From positions 216,001 through 280,000 of the forward strand of contig NZ_CAKKNC010000003.1 in assembly GCF_918741285.1 (NCBI RefSeq): 64,000 nt of DNA, written 5' to 3'. Below are positions 36,994-45,869 of this stretch, piece after piece; the stretch's first letter is position 1, and each line of letters starts with the position of its first letter. The notes under the pieces are model-generated. The model was not told the origin of the DNA and did no database searches. It saw only the letters and a list, made by a program, of their open reading frames with translations. The stretch is from Sphingobium sp. CECT 9361 (GTDB lineage Bacteria > Pseudomonadota > Alphaproteobacteria > Sphingomonadales > Sphingomonadaceae). Made by a program: the position numbers and the translations under genes.

Positions 36994-39900
36994 ATGGCGT
37001 CGGGATCCTATGCTTGGTCAATGAGCGAATTTCTGGTCAACAGCCGTGTGAGCGGCGTGCAGACCGATGTCGCGATCATGGCCCTTGCTTCTGGCGGTTT
37101 CGTCCTCACCTGGACCGATGCGACAGGGGACGGCAGCGGTACGGGTATTCGCGCTCAGATTTACGGCGCAAATGGGCTCCCGGTTGGTGCCGAGTTTCAG
37201 GTCAACAGTTCCCTCCTCAACGCTCAGGAGCAATCCTCTGTCACTGCGCTCGGATCGGGTGGGTTCGTCGTAACCTGGACGGACAATAGTGGTTCGGGCG
37301 GTGATGCCGACAAGACTTCCGTCAAGGCGCAGATTTATGGCGCCAACGGTCTGCCGGTCGGCGGTGAATTTCTCGTCAATACGACGACCCAGATGGGCCA
37401 ATCGACGCCGGTGACGACCAGCCTTGCATCAGGCGGGTTTGTCATTTCGTGGGTCGATGCAAGCGCCACCGCGCCGGACGCCAAAGGCACAGGCGTTCGC
37501 GCGCAAATATATGACGCGTCGGGCGTTAAGATGGGCGGCGAATTTCTGGTCAACAGCACGATCACGGGCAGTCAGCAGTTTCCTGCGTTGACGGGGCTGA
37601 AATCGGGCGGATTTGTCGCTACTTGGGTCGATCAAAGCGGTGTGGGCGGGGACAGCACAGCGCCCGCCATTAAGGCGCAGTTATTCTCAGCATCTGGCGG
37701 CAAGATCGGCGGAGAGTTTCTGGTCAATACGGCTACGCTGTCATCGCAGGACCAAGTCGTTGTCACGACCCTTGATAATGGCGGGTTCGTGGTGGTCTGG
37801 CGCGACCTGAGCGGGCAGGGGGACAGCAGCTCGTCAGGTATCAAGGCCCAAATCTACAACACATCGGGCGCGGCTGTAGGCGGCGAATTTCTGGTCAACA
37901 GCACGACCTTCAATTCGCAGGATCAGCCTGCAGTGACAGCGACCAAGGATGGGGGTTTTGCGGTTACCTGGCGCGACAACAGCAACCTTTCCGTTGATTC
38001 ATCTGGCTTTGGCATAAAGACGCAGATTTTCGACGAATTTGGTCACAAGCTGGGCGGCGAATTCCAGGTTAACGGGATCACGACCGGCAATCAGGAAATG
38101 CCGGCGATCACGGCATTGGCGTCCGGGGCGCTGGTGGTGAGTTGGACCGATTATAGCGGTCAGAACGGAGACACCGACGGTTCGATCAAGGCACGGATAT
38201 TGATGCCGACCAATACGGGCATATCCGACCTGCTCGTGTCCGATACCTTGATATCCGAAACAGCGGTTGACAACACCACCGTGGCAAGCCTGGCCGCCAA
38301 TGGTGCCGTCAATGCGGTCTACAGTTATCAGATCATGGATGATTCGAGTGGTGGCGCCTTCGCGATCCTGGGTGACAAGCTGGTCGTGCGCGACAGTCTG
38401 TTGCTGGATTATGAAACAGATACTTCGGAAACAGTAACTATCAGGGCGACGGATACCTTCGGCAACAGCTTCGATAAGGTCGTCAACCTGTCGATATCCG
38501 ACGAAGTGAATGAAAAGCGCTATGCCGGCGGTATCGAGCAGTTGGCCAACACAAGCATCGCGGGCAGCCAGCAGCAGGCAGCGCTGACGGCGCTGTCCGA
38601 TGGTCGCTACATCCTGGTGTGGAGCGATGGCAGCACATCGGGCACCGACATTAGCAGCTATGGCATCAAGGGGCAGATAGTCGACGCCAATGGCGTGAAG
38701 ATCGGCACGGAATTCCTCGTGAACAGCGCAATATTGAACAGCCAGGACAACCCTGTCGTTTCCGCGCTACCCACGGGAGGATTTGTCGTGAGCTGGGTCG
38801 ATTCCAGTCTGACCGGTGGCGACGCATCCGTATCCAGCATCAAGGCGCAGATTTTCGACGCATTCGGCGCTGCTGTCGGGATCGAAATACTGGTGAACCA
38901 GTCGACCGCCAATGCGCAGCGGGCTCCCTCTGTAGCTACGCTCGCGACCGGGGGATTCGTCATTAGTTGGACCGATTCCAGCATGACCGGTGGCGATGCC
39001 AGCGCGACCAGCGTCAAGGCGCAGATATTCGATGCGTCGGGGGGCAAGGTTGGTGGCGAGTTCCTCGTTAACAGCATCACGGCGAACACGCAGGATGCCC
39101 CGGTGGCCGCCGGTTTGATTGGCGGCGGCTTCGTGATCAGTTGGCACGATACCAGTCTTCAGGGCGGTGATGCCAGCAAGGATGCGGTTAAGGCACAGAT
39201 ATTCAGCAGTTCCGGCGCGAAGGTCGGCAGCGAATTCCTCGTCAATACCGAAACCAACAGCAACCAGCAGCAACAGGCAATCATAGGCCTTTCGACCGGT
39301 GGTTTTGCGATTGCCTGGGCCGATGCGAGCGCCCGCGGCGGTGATGCCAGCTATTACGGAATCAAGCTGCAGATATTCGACGCCAGCGGGACCAAGATGG
39401 GTGGTGAAAAGCTGGTCAATTCGACGACCCTAAACGGACAACTAGCGCCCACACTGACCCTGCTGTCGGACGGCAATATCGTAGTCAGTTGGGCCGACTA
39501 TAGTGGTGTCGCTTCGGAGTCGGGTACGTCCGGGATCAAGGCCCAGATATTTGATGGCAACGGGGATCGCATCGGTGGTGAATTCATCGTCAATACGCAG
39601 TCCTTGGGTGCGCAAGTCGATCCCATCATCGCCGGTGGACAGGATGGCGGATTTGCAGCGATCTGGACCGATTATAGCGGGCAGGGTGGCGACAATCTGG
39701 GGACAGGGGTCAAATATAAGATGTTCGACCCGCTCGGGGCGCAGGGCGGTCCACCACCGCTCATTGCCACGGCGGATACCGTCAGCGGGCAGGAAGATCG
39801 AAGCACGACAATACTGGCCACCAACCTGCTCGCCAACGACATCGACAGGGATGGCTTGCCCCTGACTTTGACCGGTGTAACGGCTGTGTCCGGCGGGCAG

Positions 39901-41517
39901 GTCAGCCTGGATGTGGACGGCAATGTCGTGTTTACGCCTTACGCTAATTTCAGCGGCACGGCGCTATTCACCTATTTCGTCACCGACAGCGCGGGGATAA
40001 GTGCGACCGGACGCGTCACTGTGAATGTCGTGGGTGTCAATGATGCGCCGACCGCCATTGCCGACAGCGTGACCGTGTCCGAAGACGGATCATCCTTCTC
40101 AGTCAATGCGATATTAGGCAATGATGTGGACGTCGATCCAAGCGATATCCTGACTTTGCAACCACTGCCTGCCACGACAGCCAACGGCATTGCGCTGTCA
40201 TTGGCCAATGGGACGATTACCTACGCGCCGGGATCCGCCTATCAGTCACTGGCGGCTGGCCAGAGCGTGACCGACAGTTTCCAATATACGGTAGCTGATC
40301 AGGCCGCTGTCCAGTCCAGCACTATCGTCACCTTGACGGTTGCGGGCGTGAACGATGCGCCCACGTCGCTGACCCTCTCTGGCGCTGCGGTAGATGAAAA
40401 TGCCGCTAACGGTACGTCGATAGGCAGGCTAACCGCCACCGACATCGATAATGGCGACGTTCTGACGTATAGCCTGACCAATACGGCGGGAGGCCGCTTC
40501 AGCGTTGATGCGGTCACAGGCCAAGTCTACGTCGCCAATGGTACGCTGCTCAACTACGAGGCGGCAACGTCGCATCAAATCGCGGGGCGCGCGACCGATG
40601 CCGGTGGGGCATCCATCGATCTGATCTTCTTGATCGCGGTCAACAATCTGCCCGAACCCAAAAGCTATACGGGCGATAATGGGGCCAACAGTTTCACTGC
40701 ATCGACGAACGATTTTTGGACGATCAACGGGCTGGGCGGCAATGACATATTGACGGGCAATGCCAGTGCCGATGTGATTTACGGCGGCTCAGGCGCGGAT
40801 ACCCTCAATGGCGCGGGCGGAGCGGACACGCTCTATGGCGGAACAGGCAACGACATTTTTTACATCGACAATCTCGGCGACAAGATCATCGAGGCCTATG
40901 GCGAAGGCACAGACACAGCCTTCGCGTCCGTCGATTTCACGATGGAAGCCAATCTGGAAAAGCTCACGCAAACCGGGACGAGCAACATCAACGTGGTTGG
41001 CAATGATTTTGCCAACACAATCACCGGAAACTCAGGAAACAACATTTTCTATGGCGGTCTGGGTGGTGACCTGATCGTCGGGCTGGCGGGTGACGACATA
41101 CTGTATGGCCAAGAAGGTGCCGACTTCCTGCAGGGCGGAGATGGCAATGACCTTTTGATCGGAGCGGCCGGCCTTGACGAACTGATCGGGGGCGCCGGAG
41201 CAGACCAGTTCATTTTCGATTCCCTGACGGTGTCGGCCGATCGCGACACCGTGAAGGATTTTAACCTGAGCGAAGATATGTTCGTCTTTTCGCGGTCAGT
41301 CTTTACCGCGCTCGGATCCCTGCCTGTAGGTGCCTTGCCGGCGTCGGCCTTCTATGCTGGCGCGGCGGCCCAGACTGTCGATCAGAAGATCATCTATAAC
41401 AGCGTGACTGGCGGGCTGTTCTACGATGCGGACGGATCGGGCAGCGCTGCCATGGTGCAGATCGCCTTTTTGAGTACCAAGCCTATCCTGACCGCTGACT
41501 ATTTCCTGATCGCATAG
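36994..41517 (+). CDS. Giant RTX protein with 14 beta-propeller-like repeats, cadherin-like domains and C-terminal Ca2+-binding repeats
   Basis: 1507 residues with no signal peptide. Seven repeats of about 58 residues (12-409) follow the pattern EFLVN...GGFVVSW.D...IKAQIFD..G.KVGG. A cadherin-like domain (410-513) comes next, then seven more repeats (514-915). Cadherin/Ig-like domains joined by VNDAPT linkers lie at about 916-1220, and RTX nonapeptides (GGSGADTL, GGAGADQF) at about 1245-1405. The last 100 residues resemble type I secretion C-termini. It is therefore probably a type I-secreted, Ca2+-dependent surface or matrix protein. Secretion genes are not adjacent. GGGGGAAAGG upstream supports the start. 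The locus position suggests an exopolysaccharide or biofilm role. Confidence 0.85.
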   Translation: MASGSYAWSMSEFLVNSRVSGVQTDVAIMALASGGFVLTWTDATGDGSGTGIRAQIYGANGLPVGAEFQVNSSLLNAQEQSSVTALGSGGFVVTWTDNSGSGGDADKTSVKAQIYGANGLPVGGEFLVNTTTQMGQSTPVTTSLASGGFVISWVDASATAPDAKGTGVRAQIYDASGVKMGGEFLVNSTITGSQQFPALTGLKSGGFVATWVDQSGVGGDSTAPAIKAQLFSASGGKIGGEFLVNTATLSSQDQVVVTTLDNGGFVVVWRDLSGQGDSSSSGIKAQIYNTSGAAVGGEFLVNSTTFNSQDQPAVTATKDGGFAVTWRDNSNLSVDSSGFGIKTQIFDEFGHKLGGEFQVNGITTGNQEMPAITALASGALVVSWTDYSGQNGDTDGSIKARILMPTNTGISDLLVSDTLISETAVDNTTVASLAANGAVNAVYSYQIMDDSSGGAFAILGDKLVVRDSLLLDYETDTSETVTIRATDTFGNSFDKVVNLSISDEVNEKRYAGGIEQLANTSIAGSQQQAALTALSDGRYILVWSDGSTSGTDISSYGIKGQIVDANGVKIGTEFLVNSAILNSQDNPVVSALPTGGFVVSWVDSSLTGGDASVSSIKAQIFDAFGAAVGIEILVNQSTANAQRAPSVATLATGGFVISWTDSSMTGGDASATSVKAQIFDASGGKVGGEFLVNSITANTQDAPVAAGLIGGGFVISWHDTSLQGGDASKDAVKAQIFSSSGAKVGSEFLVNTETNSNQQQQAIIGLSTGGFAIAWADASARGGDASYYGIKLQIFDASGTKMGGEKLVNSTTLNGQLAPTLTLLSDGNIVVSWADYSGVASESGTSGIKAQIFDGNGDRIGGEFIVNTQSLGAQVDPIIAGGQDGGFAAIWTDYSGQGGDNLGTGVKYKMFDPLGAQGGPPPLIATADTVSGQEDRSTTILATNLLANDIDRDGLPLTLTGVTAVSGGQVSLDVDGNVVFTPYANFSGTALFTYFVTDSAGISATGRVTVNVVGVNDAPTAIADSVTVSEDGSSFSVNAILGNDVDVDPSDILTLQPLPATTANGIALSLANGTITYAPGSAYQSLAAGQSVTDSFQYTVADQAAVQSSTIVTLTVAGVNDAPTSLTLSGAAVDENAANGTSIGRLTATDIDNGDVLTYSLTNTAGGRFSVDAVTGQVYVANGTLLNYEAATSHQIAGRATDAGGASIDLIFLIAVNNLPEPKSYTGDNGANSFTASTNDFWTINGLGGNDILTGNASADVIYGGSGADTLNGAGGADTLYGGTGNDIFYIDNLGDKIIEAYGEGTDTAFASVDFTMEANLEKLTQTGTSNINVVGNDFANTITGNSGNNIFYGGLGGDLIVGLAGDDILYGQEGADFLQGGDGNDLLIGAAGLDELIGGAGADQFIFDSLTVSADRDTVKDFNLSEDMFVFSRSVFTALGSLPVGALPASAFYAGAAAQTVDQKIIYNSVTGGLFYDADGSGSAAMVQIAFLSTKPILTADYFLIA

Positions 41518-41598
41518 GATGGATGCGAGTAGTTCGCAGTCGATCTCCCCGTACATGGGTACCGCTTCAGGTTATGCGCGGCTCCTTCGGTTTGCATC

Positions 41599-42792
41599 TC
41601 ATACAAAAATGAAGTCGGCGGCAGAGAAATGCTGGGGCTGCAGAACGCCGTTTCCATTGTCGATGGTTACGCTGAATTCAGTTCCAGCGGAGGAGACGAC
41701 ATTCAAAATGATGTCGCCGGATGCTGCGGCATATGCGTACACCGTGCCCAGACCGCCCCCTGCCGCAAACTTCGTTACTCCCAGCTTTTCGAGCACGATG
41801 CGGTCGGATCCATCCTGGAAATCCTGGATGCGGTCGCCGCCGTCGAGTGCTCCGGCACCCTTGAACACGAACCAGTCCGCGCCAGCGCCACCCCACAGCC
41901 GGTCCGCACCTTGCTCGCCGAAGATTCTGTCGAACCCGCCGTCACCGTGCAGATCGTCCGCGCCAGCGCCGCCATATAGCAGGTCGTCGCCATTGCCGGC
42001 GAACAGGATGTCATTGCCATCTTCCCCGCTCATGAAGTCCACATCGTTGCCGCCATCAAGGAAATCATTGCCCGATCCGGCCTGGAGATTGTCGCGGCCG
42101 TCTCCGCCATAAAGCGTATCAACGCCCCATTCGGATACCAGGATATCATCTCCGATGCCGCCGCTCAGATAGTTGTCGCCGTCGCCGCCATCTACGTTGT
42201 CGTTGCCGTTGCCGCCATAAACGTGATCGTTGCCGGATTGTCCTTTCAGCAGATCATTGCCGTCCTCACCATAAATCCAGTCGTTGCCCGCTCCGCCGCC
42301 CACGGCCTGGGTAGTCAATTTCCCCGTAGCGGGATTGATTTCATTGAAAAAACCGTCGTTTCCGGCTCCGGCGTAGATGATGTCGTCTCCGGTCCCACCG
42401 TCGATATAGTCTCTGCCTCCACCCGCATAGATGGTGTCGTTTCCAGCATCGCCGAGTATCTGGTCGTGTCCGTCGAGCGCTTCTATTCGGTCTGCGCCAT
42501 CACCCCCCGACACAATATTGTTCCCTGTTCCGCCGGATAAAAAGTCATTGCCGGACCCACCGTCCAGCAAATCATTGCCATCTTCTCCCCAGATTTTGTC
42601 GTCGCCGTTGCCGCCTTTCAAAAAATCCAGTCCAGCTTCACCATGAAGAATATCATTTCCGTCATTCCCTTCGATGAAATCATCGCCAGCACCGGCCCAT
42701 ATTTGATCGTTTCCCATCAATCCTAAAATGTAGTCGACCTGAGAAGTGCCCTTTAAAGTATTGTTTAAGTTTGTTCCAATCAGCCTCGCCAT
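41599..42792 (-). CDS. Small RTX calcium-binding protein
   Basis: 397 residues, built almost wholly of RTX nonapeptides (consensus GGxGxDxLx) from residue 10 to about 330, interrupted once near residue 155 (NEINPATGKLTTQ). A C-terminal beta-rich tail ends SAADFIFV, as in type I secreted proteins. There is no signal peptide, enzyme or adhesin domain. GGAG before the ATG at 42792 favours this start over an ATG four codons upstream. It converges on the giant RTX gene 81 bases away. It should bind many Ca2+ ions outside the cell; it may be a matrix or surface-layer component. Confidence 0.85.
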   Translation of the reverse strand: MARLIGTNLNNTLKGTSQVDYILGLMGNDQIWAGAGDDFIEGNDGNDILHGEAGLDFLKGGNGDDKIWGEDGNDLLDGGSGNDFLSGGTGNNIVSGGDGADRIEALDGHDQILGDAGNDTIYAGGGRDYIDGGTGDDIIYAGAGNDGFFNEINPATGKLTTQAVGGGAGNDWIYGEDGNDLLKGQSGNDHVYGGNGNDNVDGGDGDNYLSGGIGDDILVSEWGVDTLYGGDGRDNLQAGSGNDFLDGGNDVDFMSGEDGNDILFAGNGDDLLYGGAGADDLHGDGGFDRIFGEQGADRLWGGAGADWFVFKGAGALDGGDRIQDFQDGSDRIVLEKLGVTKFAAGGGLGTVYAYAAASGDIILNVVSSAGTEFSVTIDNGNGVLQPQHFSAADFIFV

Positions 42793-43086
42793 TTGTAGCT
42801 CCATTGCTATGATATGATGTGTTATTATTTTTCTGTATTGAAATGTATTTAGGGTCGTCGATCTTTATCGCGTTCGCTATCGTCGGCGCATTAAACGCGC
42901 GTGCTTACTGGAGGCGCCTACCCGCTAGACATGCAATACTCCGGTTGGCTATATATTGCCGCAGGCCAGTGCTTTACGGAAGAAGCGCAGCGTAACTCCA
43001 CCTTAATAAGTGCCCGGCTGGTCTCCACGAGATGCAGTCACTAGCTGAATCCTTGGTGTCGGACCCTCGCCAAACTTCTGTCATGA
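42793..43086. other. AT-rich upstream region of the small RTX gene
   Basis: The stretch 42805-42860 is rich in A and T (for example TTATTATTTTTCTG) and probably carries the promoter of the small RTX gene. Beyond it no protein-like frame was found up to the gene remnant at 43087. Confidence 0.4.
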
Positions 43087-43344
43087 CAAGGAAGACCGTT
43101 TGCGGCAGCGGCAGGCGGGCAAGGTCTGAGCTTTCAGGGCCTTGCGGGTAAAAATGCGAAGACGCTCGAAGCCCCGACCGTCTTGACAGATGGCGGCTGG
43201 GACAATGGAGACCAGGGGCTGCGCATCAGCGAACTTGTCGAAGCCGCAATCGAAATGGCAAGGGCCGTTGGGCGTCCCTTGGTCAGCGGAGCCGAAGCAA
43301 GAAAACTCCTGGGCTTAAAGGAACGAAGCCCGCAGATGGCGTGA
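43087..43344 (+). pseudogene. Remnant of a beta-keto acid cleavage enzyme (BKACE)-like gene, 3' end
   Basis: This frame has no start codon near its upstream stop but reads like the C-terminus of 3-keto-5-aminohexanoate cleavage-type enzymes: ISELVEAAIEMARAVGRP then GAEARKLLGL, matching the family pattern NAELVxxAVxIAxxLGR...EARxxLGL. Only about 60-85 codons remain, and the N-terminal metal-binding barrel is missing. I therefore call it decay after deletion. The family assignment is from memory of the motif and is tentative. Confidence 0.4.
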
Positions 43345-43421
43345 TCTGGGCTTACCACCTGAAGACGTTGCAGCGCAGACTGCGGCTGTTGATACTACGG
43401 GAAAGTGCCTCGATGTCCGGC

Positions 43422-43508
43422 GGCGGTCAGGCCGATGGTGCGCGGACAGAAGGTTTGATCCGTTGTTTCAGAGTGGTGAAGGAAGGGGCTGAAGAGCCGA
43501 GCATTTGA
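43422..43508 (-). pseudogene. Remnant of the 3' end of a TonB-dependent receptor gene
   Basis: In one minus-strand frame 29 codons read like the last beta strands of a sphingomonad receptor: NARLFSPFLHHS and TFCPRTIGLTA. The intact receptor ending at 46506 closes with NAHPFLGQIHS and TFRPRTIGLTA. The remnant runs on past the expected stop, and no barrel sequence is found upstream. It looks like the stump of a deleted receptor gene. Confidence 0.4.
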
Positions 43509-43782
43509 GTGCACAAGGCAATATATGTTCCACATGGTCGCGATGCGCGGCAGACCCTATCGGTCCAGCCGGGATGGGGTAGGGAATTGCGTGCTGCAAT
43601 GATCACAACGTCAATGTCGGGGTCTCCGCCTTAGGCCACAGTGCCGATGCCTCGTTCGGTAGGAGAAGGGGGCAGGGTAAATCGCCGGTCACTTGTGGCG
43701 TCGACTCACGCATTGCCTATAAAGCTGCATCGCCCGATCAAACGATTTAACCTTAATTCCCCCCGCATCAATCAACGGTACA
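43509..43782. other. Degenerate intergenic sequence
   Basis: 274 bases with no protein-like frame on either strand that I can support. It lies between the decayed receptor stump and the end of the VOC gene and is probably part of the same deletion scar. Confidence 0.3.
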
Positions 43783-44235
43783 TTATGACAATTGCTTGAA
43801 TTCAATGTCGCGGCTAGGCGCGTTGGTAGCCGTGAAGCGTTCTTGGGCCAACATTGGATCAAGCTCCGTCTGCAGGAAGAACTCAAGCCGATTGCCGTCG
43901 GGATCATTGAAATACACGCCATTCCCGATTTCGTGATCGGTTATCCGAACCACTTCGACACCCTTGTCGACGAGCATGTCGTGCAAGGCCTTCAGCGTAT
44001 CGATATCCCCTTCGACCTCCAGTCCGTAATGCTGCAGTCCAAGGCCGCCCTGGTGAGCGCCTTCGGTCGCCTGGATCAGGCCGATGTCGTGAAGCCGGTC
44101 ATCGAACGACATCATGATCCAGCTTTCGCTACGCGCGCTTTCTCGCATACCCAGAACATCGGCATACCAACGCGCGGACGCTTCAAGGTTGGAAACGAAC
44201 AACGACAAATGCGTGCACAGAACCTTGGGCTTCAT
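43783..44235 (-). CDS. VOC family protein (glyoxalase/extradiol dioxygenase fold)
   Basis: 150 residues. The beta-alpha-beta-beta-beta units carry a plausible metal triad: H9 (CTHLSLFV), H69 (LQHYGLEV) and E118 (NRLEFFLQ), the positions used by glyoxalase I and type I extradiol dioxygenases. The start YADVLGM and the DPDGNRLEFF signature are typical of small VOC enzymes. With an SDR, a secreted small protein, a receptor and an IclR regulator nearby, a role in catabolism of an aromatic or related compound is likely, but the substrate is unknown. Confidence 0.8.
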   Translation of the reverse strand: MKPKVLCTHLSLFVSNLEASARWYADVLGMRESARSESWIMMSFDDRLHDIGLIQATEGAHQGGLGLQHYGLEVEGDIDTLKALHDMLVDKGVEVVRITDHEIGNGVYFNDPDGNRLEFFLQTELDPMLAQERFTATNAPSRDIEFKQLS

Positions 44236-44314
44236 GATTGCTTAAATCCTAGGAGATGACGTGAGGGAATCGGTGGCATTGTGCAAAGACTTCCCGGTTC
44301 GTGCAGAATATCTT

Positions 44315-45109
44315 TCACAGGAAGATTCCCCGGCTCAAACCACCGTCAATGCCAATCGATTCGCCCGTGATCGCTCCTGATTTGGGTGACGACAGAAAGG
44401 CAATAAGCCATCCCATTTCCTCCGCCTGAAGAATGCGGCGTATGGGAGTTACATCGATATAGCCCTGTTCCACAGCCGCCGCGGTCTTGCCCTGCTTCAC
44501 GGCCTCGCGTTCGTATAGCTCATGGATATGGGGCGTTTCGACGACACCGGGGTGAATGAGATTGACCGTGATCCCATCTGGACCAAGCTGGTCAGACAGG
44601 GTCTTGGTAAGATGGGCGACGGCCAGATTGCGCATGCCTGAAATGACCTTGCTGGCTCGCCCGGTCAGACCGCCTATGTTGATAATGCGCCCGAAGCCTG
44701 CCCGTCGCATGTGGGGCGCCACTGCTTTGGCGCAACGGAAATAGCCGACCACCTTGGTATCGAGATCGGCGAGTAATTCCTGATCTCCAGCATGCTCTAT
44801 GTCATTGCGCACGACACCCGAGGGCGCGGCAGCGGAATTCACCAGAATGTCGACGCGGCCAAATAGGGATATAGTGGCATCCACCATGGCAGACACGGCG
44901 GCCATATCTCCGGTGTCGCAAAAGAGCGGCAGGACGTCTCCACCGGTCTCGCTGCTAATTTCGCGTGCAACTTCCTCCAAATTGGCCATGCGGCGAGCGC
45001 ATATGGCAACCGTGCAACCCTCTTGCGACAAGACTCGGGCAACTTCCTTTCCGATGCCGCTACTTCCACCGGTTACGATCGCGACGCGGCCTTTTAATTC
45101 AAGATTCAT
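44315..45109 (-). CDS. SDR family protein with divergent active site
   Basis: 264 residues. The cofactor motif TGGSSGIG (13-20) and NSAAAP (91-96) are intact, and the C-terminal PKSGAITGESIGIDGGLS is typical of classical SDRs. However, the catalytic tetrad is missing: the Ser region is INIGGLTG, and Tyr and Lys of YxxxK are replaced by S157 and N161 (SGMRN). The Asn of helix E also looks changed. It may bind NAD(P) without normal SDR chemistry, or use other residues. It lies 79 bases upstream of the VOC gene on the same strand. The start has GAGGATGGG upstream. Confidence 0.8.
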   Translation of the reverse strand: MNLELKGRVAIVTGGSSGIGKEVARVLSQEGCTVAICARRMANLEEVAREISSETGGDVLPLFCDTGDMAAVSAMVDATISLFGRVDILVNSAAAPSGVVRNDIEHAGDQELLADLDTKVVGYFRCAKAVAPHMRRAGFGRIINIGGLTGRASKVISGMRNLAVAHLTKTLSDQLGPDGITVNLIHPGVVETPHIHELYEREAVKQGKTAAAVEQGYIDVTPIRRILQAEEMGWLIAFLSSPKSGAITGESIGIDGGLSRGIFL

Positions 45110-45409
45110 CCCATCCTCACTTCGTATCCATTTGATCTAGACGCCTCGTTTGAGCGATCATCTTGTCATCGGAATGCAATCTATATTGCGACCTTGGCCA
45201 CAAAAATTTCTTTACATGACGAAAAATGCTACGTAAAGATCATTATACGAGAATTTTGATATTTTTATATAAGGTCCGCAATGTTGCGGCCTACTGGGTC
45301 GGCCTGCACAAAGTAGAGCGGCAGGGGGCTAGGCGCTGAAATGACAGGGTTGGGCTGCCTCGCACGTCCAATGCGGCAAGGATAAAACAGTACTTATCGG
45401 AGTGAGACT
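45110..45409. promoter_or_regulatory. AT-rich divergent promoter region with inverted repeat
   Basis: 300 bases between the SDR gene (leftward) and the DUF6152-like gene (rightward). The sequence from 45200 to 45275 is strongly AT-rich, unlike the flanks. An inverted repeat CCGCAA (45276-45281) / TTGCGG (45284-45289) with a 2-base centre is a candidate operator, possibly for the nearby IclR regulator. Confidence 0.5.
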
Positions 45410-45426
45410 ATGACGACTGAAAAAGA

Positions 45427-45774
45427 GTGCTTATTGCCATCATATCCGGCCTGACTGCGCTGGCATCTCCGGCGATAGCACACCATTCTTTTGCCATGTT
45501 CGACCAGACGAAACTTCTGCCAATCAAGGGGGCTACCGTCGCACGGTTTCACTGGACCAATCCGCATTCCTTTGTGGTCGTCGAATTCAACGGCACCAAA
45601 TATGTGATGGAATGCAATAGCGTCAATCTGATGAGCAAGGCGGGATGGAAATTCAATACGCTCAAGGCCGGCGATAAGGTCAACTTGGTCTACTACCCGT
45701 TGCGTGACGGTAAGCCTGGCGGCATGTTGAAGACCATCACATTGCCCAATGGAACGACTTTGAATGCGTGGTAA
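45427..45774 (+). CDS. Small exported protein, DUF6152-like (possible frameshift at 5' end)
   Basis: 115 residues as read from the GTG at 45427. A hydrophobic signal segment (IAIISGLTALASPAIA) precedes a mature part starting HHSFAMFDQTK, with FHWTNPHSFVVVEF and VNLVYYPLRDGKPGG. This matches the DUF6152 family of small periplasmic proteins of unknown function. An ATG at 45410 with GGAG upstream opens a different frame (MTTEKE) and stops after 14 codons. One extra base in the A5 run at about 45420-45424 would join that start to the signal peptide as MTTEKRVLIAI. This could be a sequencing error, a mutation or slippage. The GTG itself has no good ribosome binding site. Confidence 0.65.
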   Translation: MLIAIISGLTALASPAIAHHSFAMFDQTKLLPIKGATVARFHWTNPHSFVVVEFNGTKYVMECNSVNLMSKAGWKFNTLKAGDKVNLVYYPLRDGKPGGMLKTITLPNGTTLNAW

Positions 45775-45829
45775 CAGGGTCAGGTCGTGTCTTTTGCCTG
45801 TACCGTGACGCGTGTTTGCGCCCCGTAAT

Positions 45830-45869
45830 TTGGCTTGCCCGGCGCAATTCTCGCATATGGGCAAGCCAA
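45830..45869. repeat. Perfect 11-base inverted repeat after the DUF6152-like gene
   Basis: TTGGCTTGCCC (45830-45840) and GGGCAAGCCAA (45859-45869) are exact complements separated by 18 bases. It starts 55 bases after the stop codon and may work as a terminator or mRNA-stabilising hairpin; no T run follows. Confidence 0.5.

Noticed and set aside
36994..39700. Regularly spaced DNA repeats of about 174 bases, considered as a CRISPR-like or satellite array
   Set aside because: The repeats are coding units with variable DNA sequence inside one open frame and encode 58-residue protein repeats.
43134..43358. Minus-strand frame of 74 codons
   Set aside because: It lies opposite the better supported BKACE-like remnant and has no family-like sequence.
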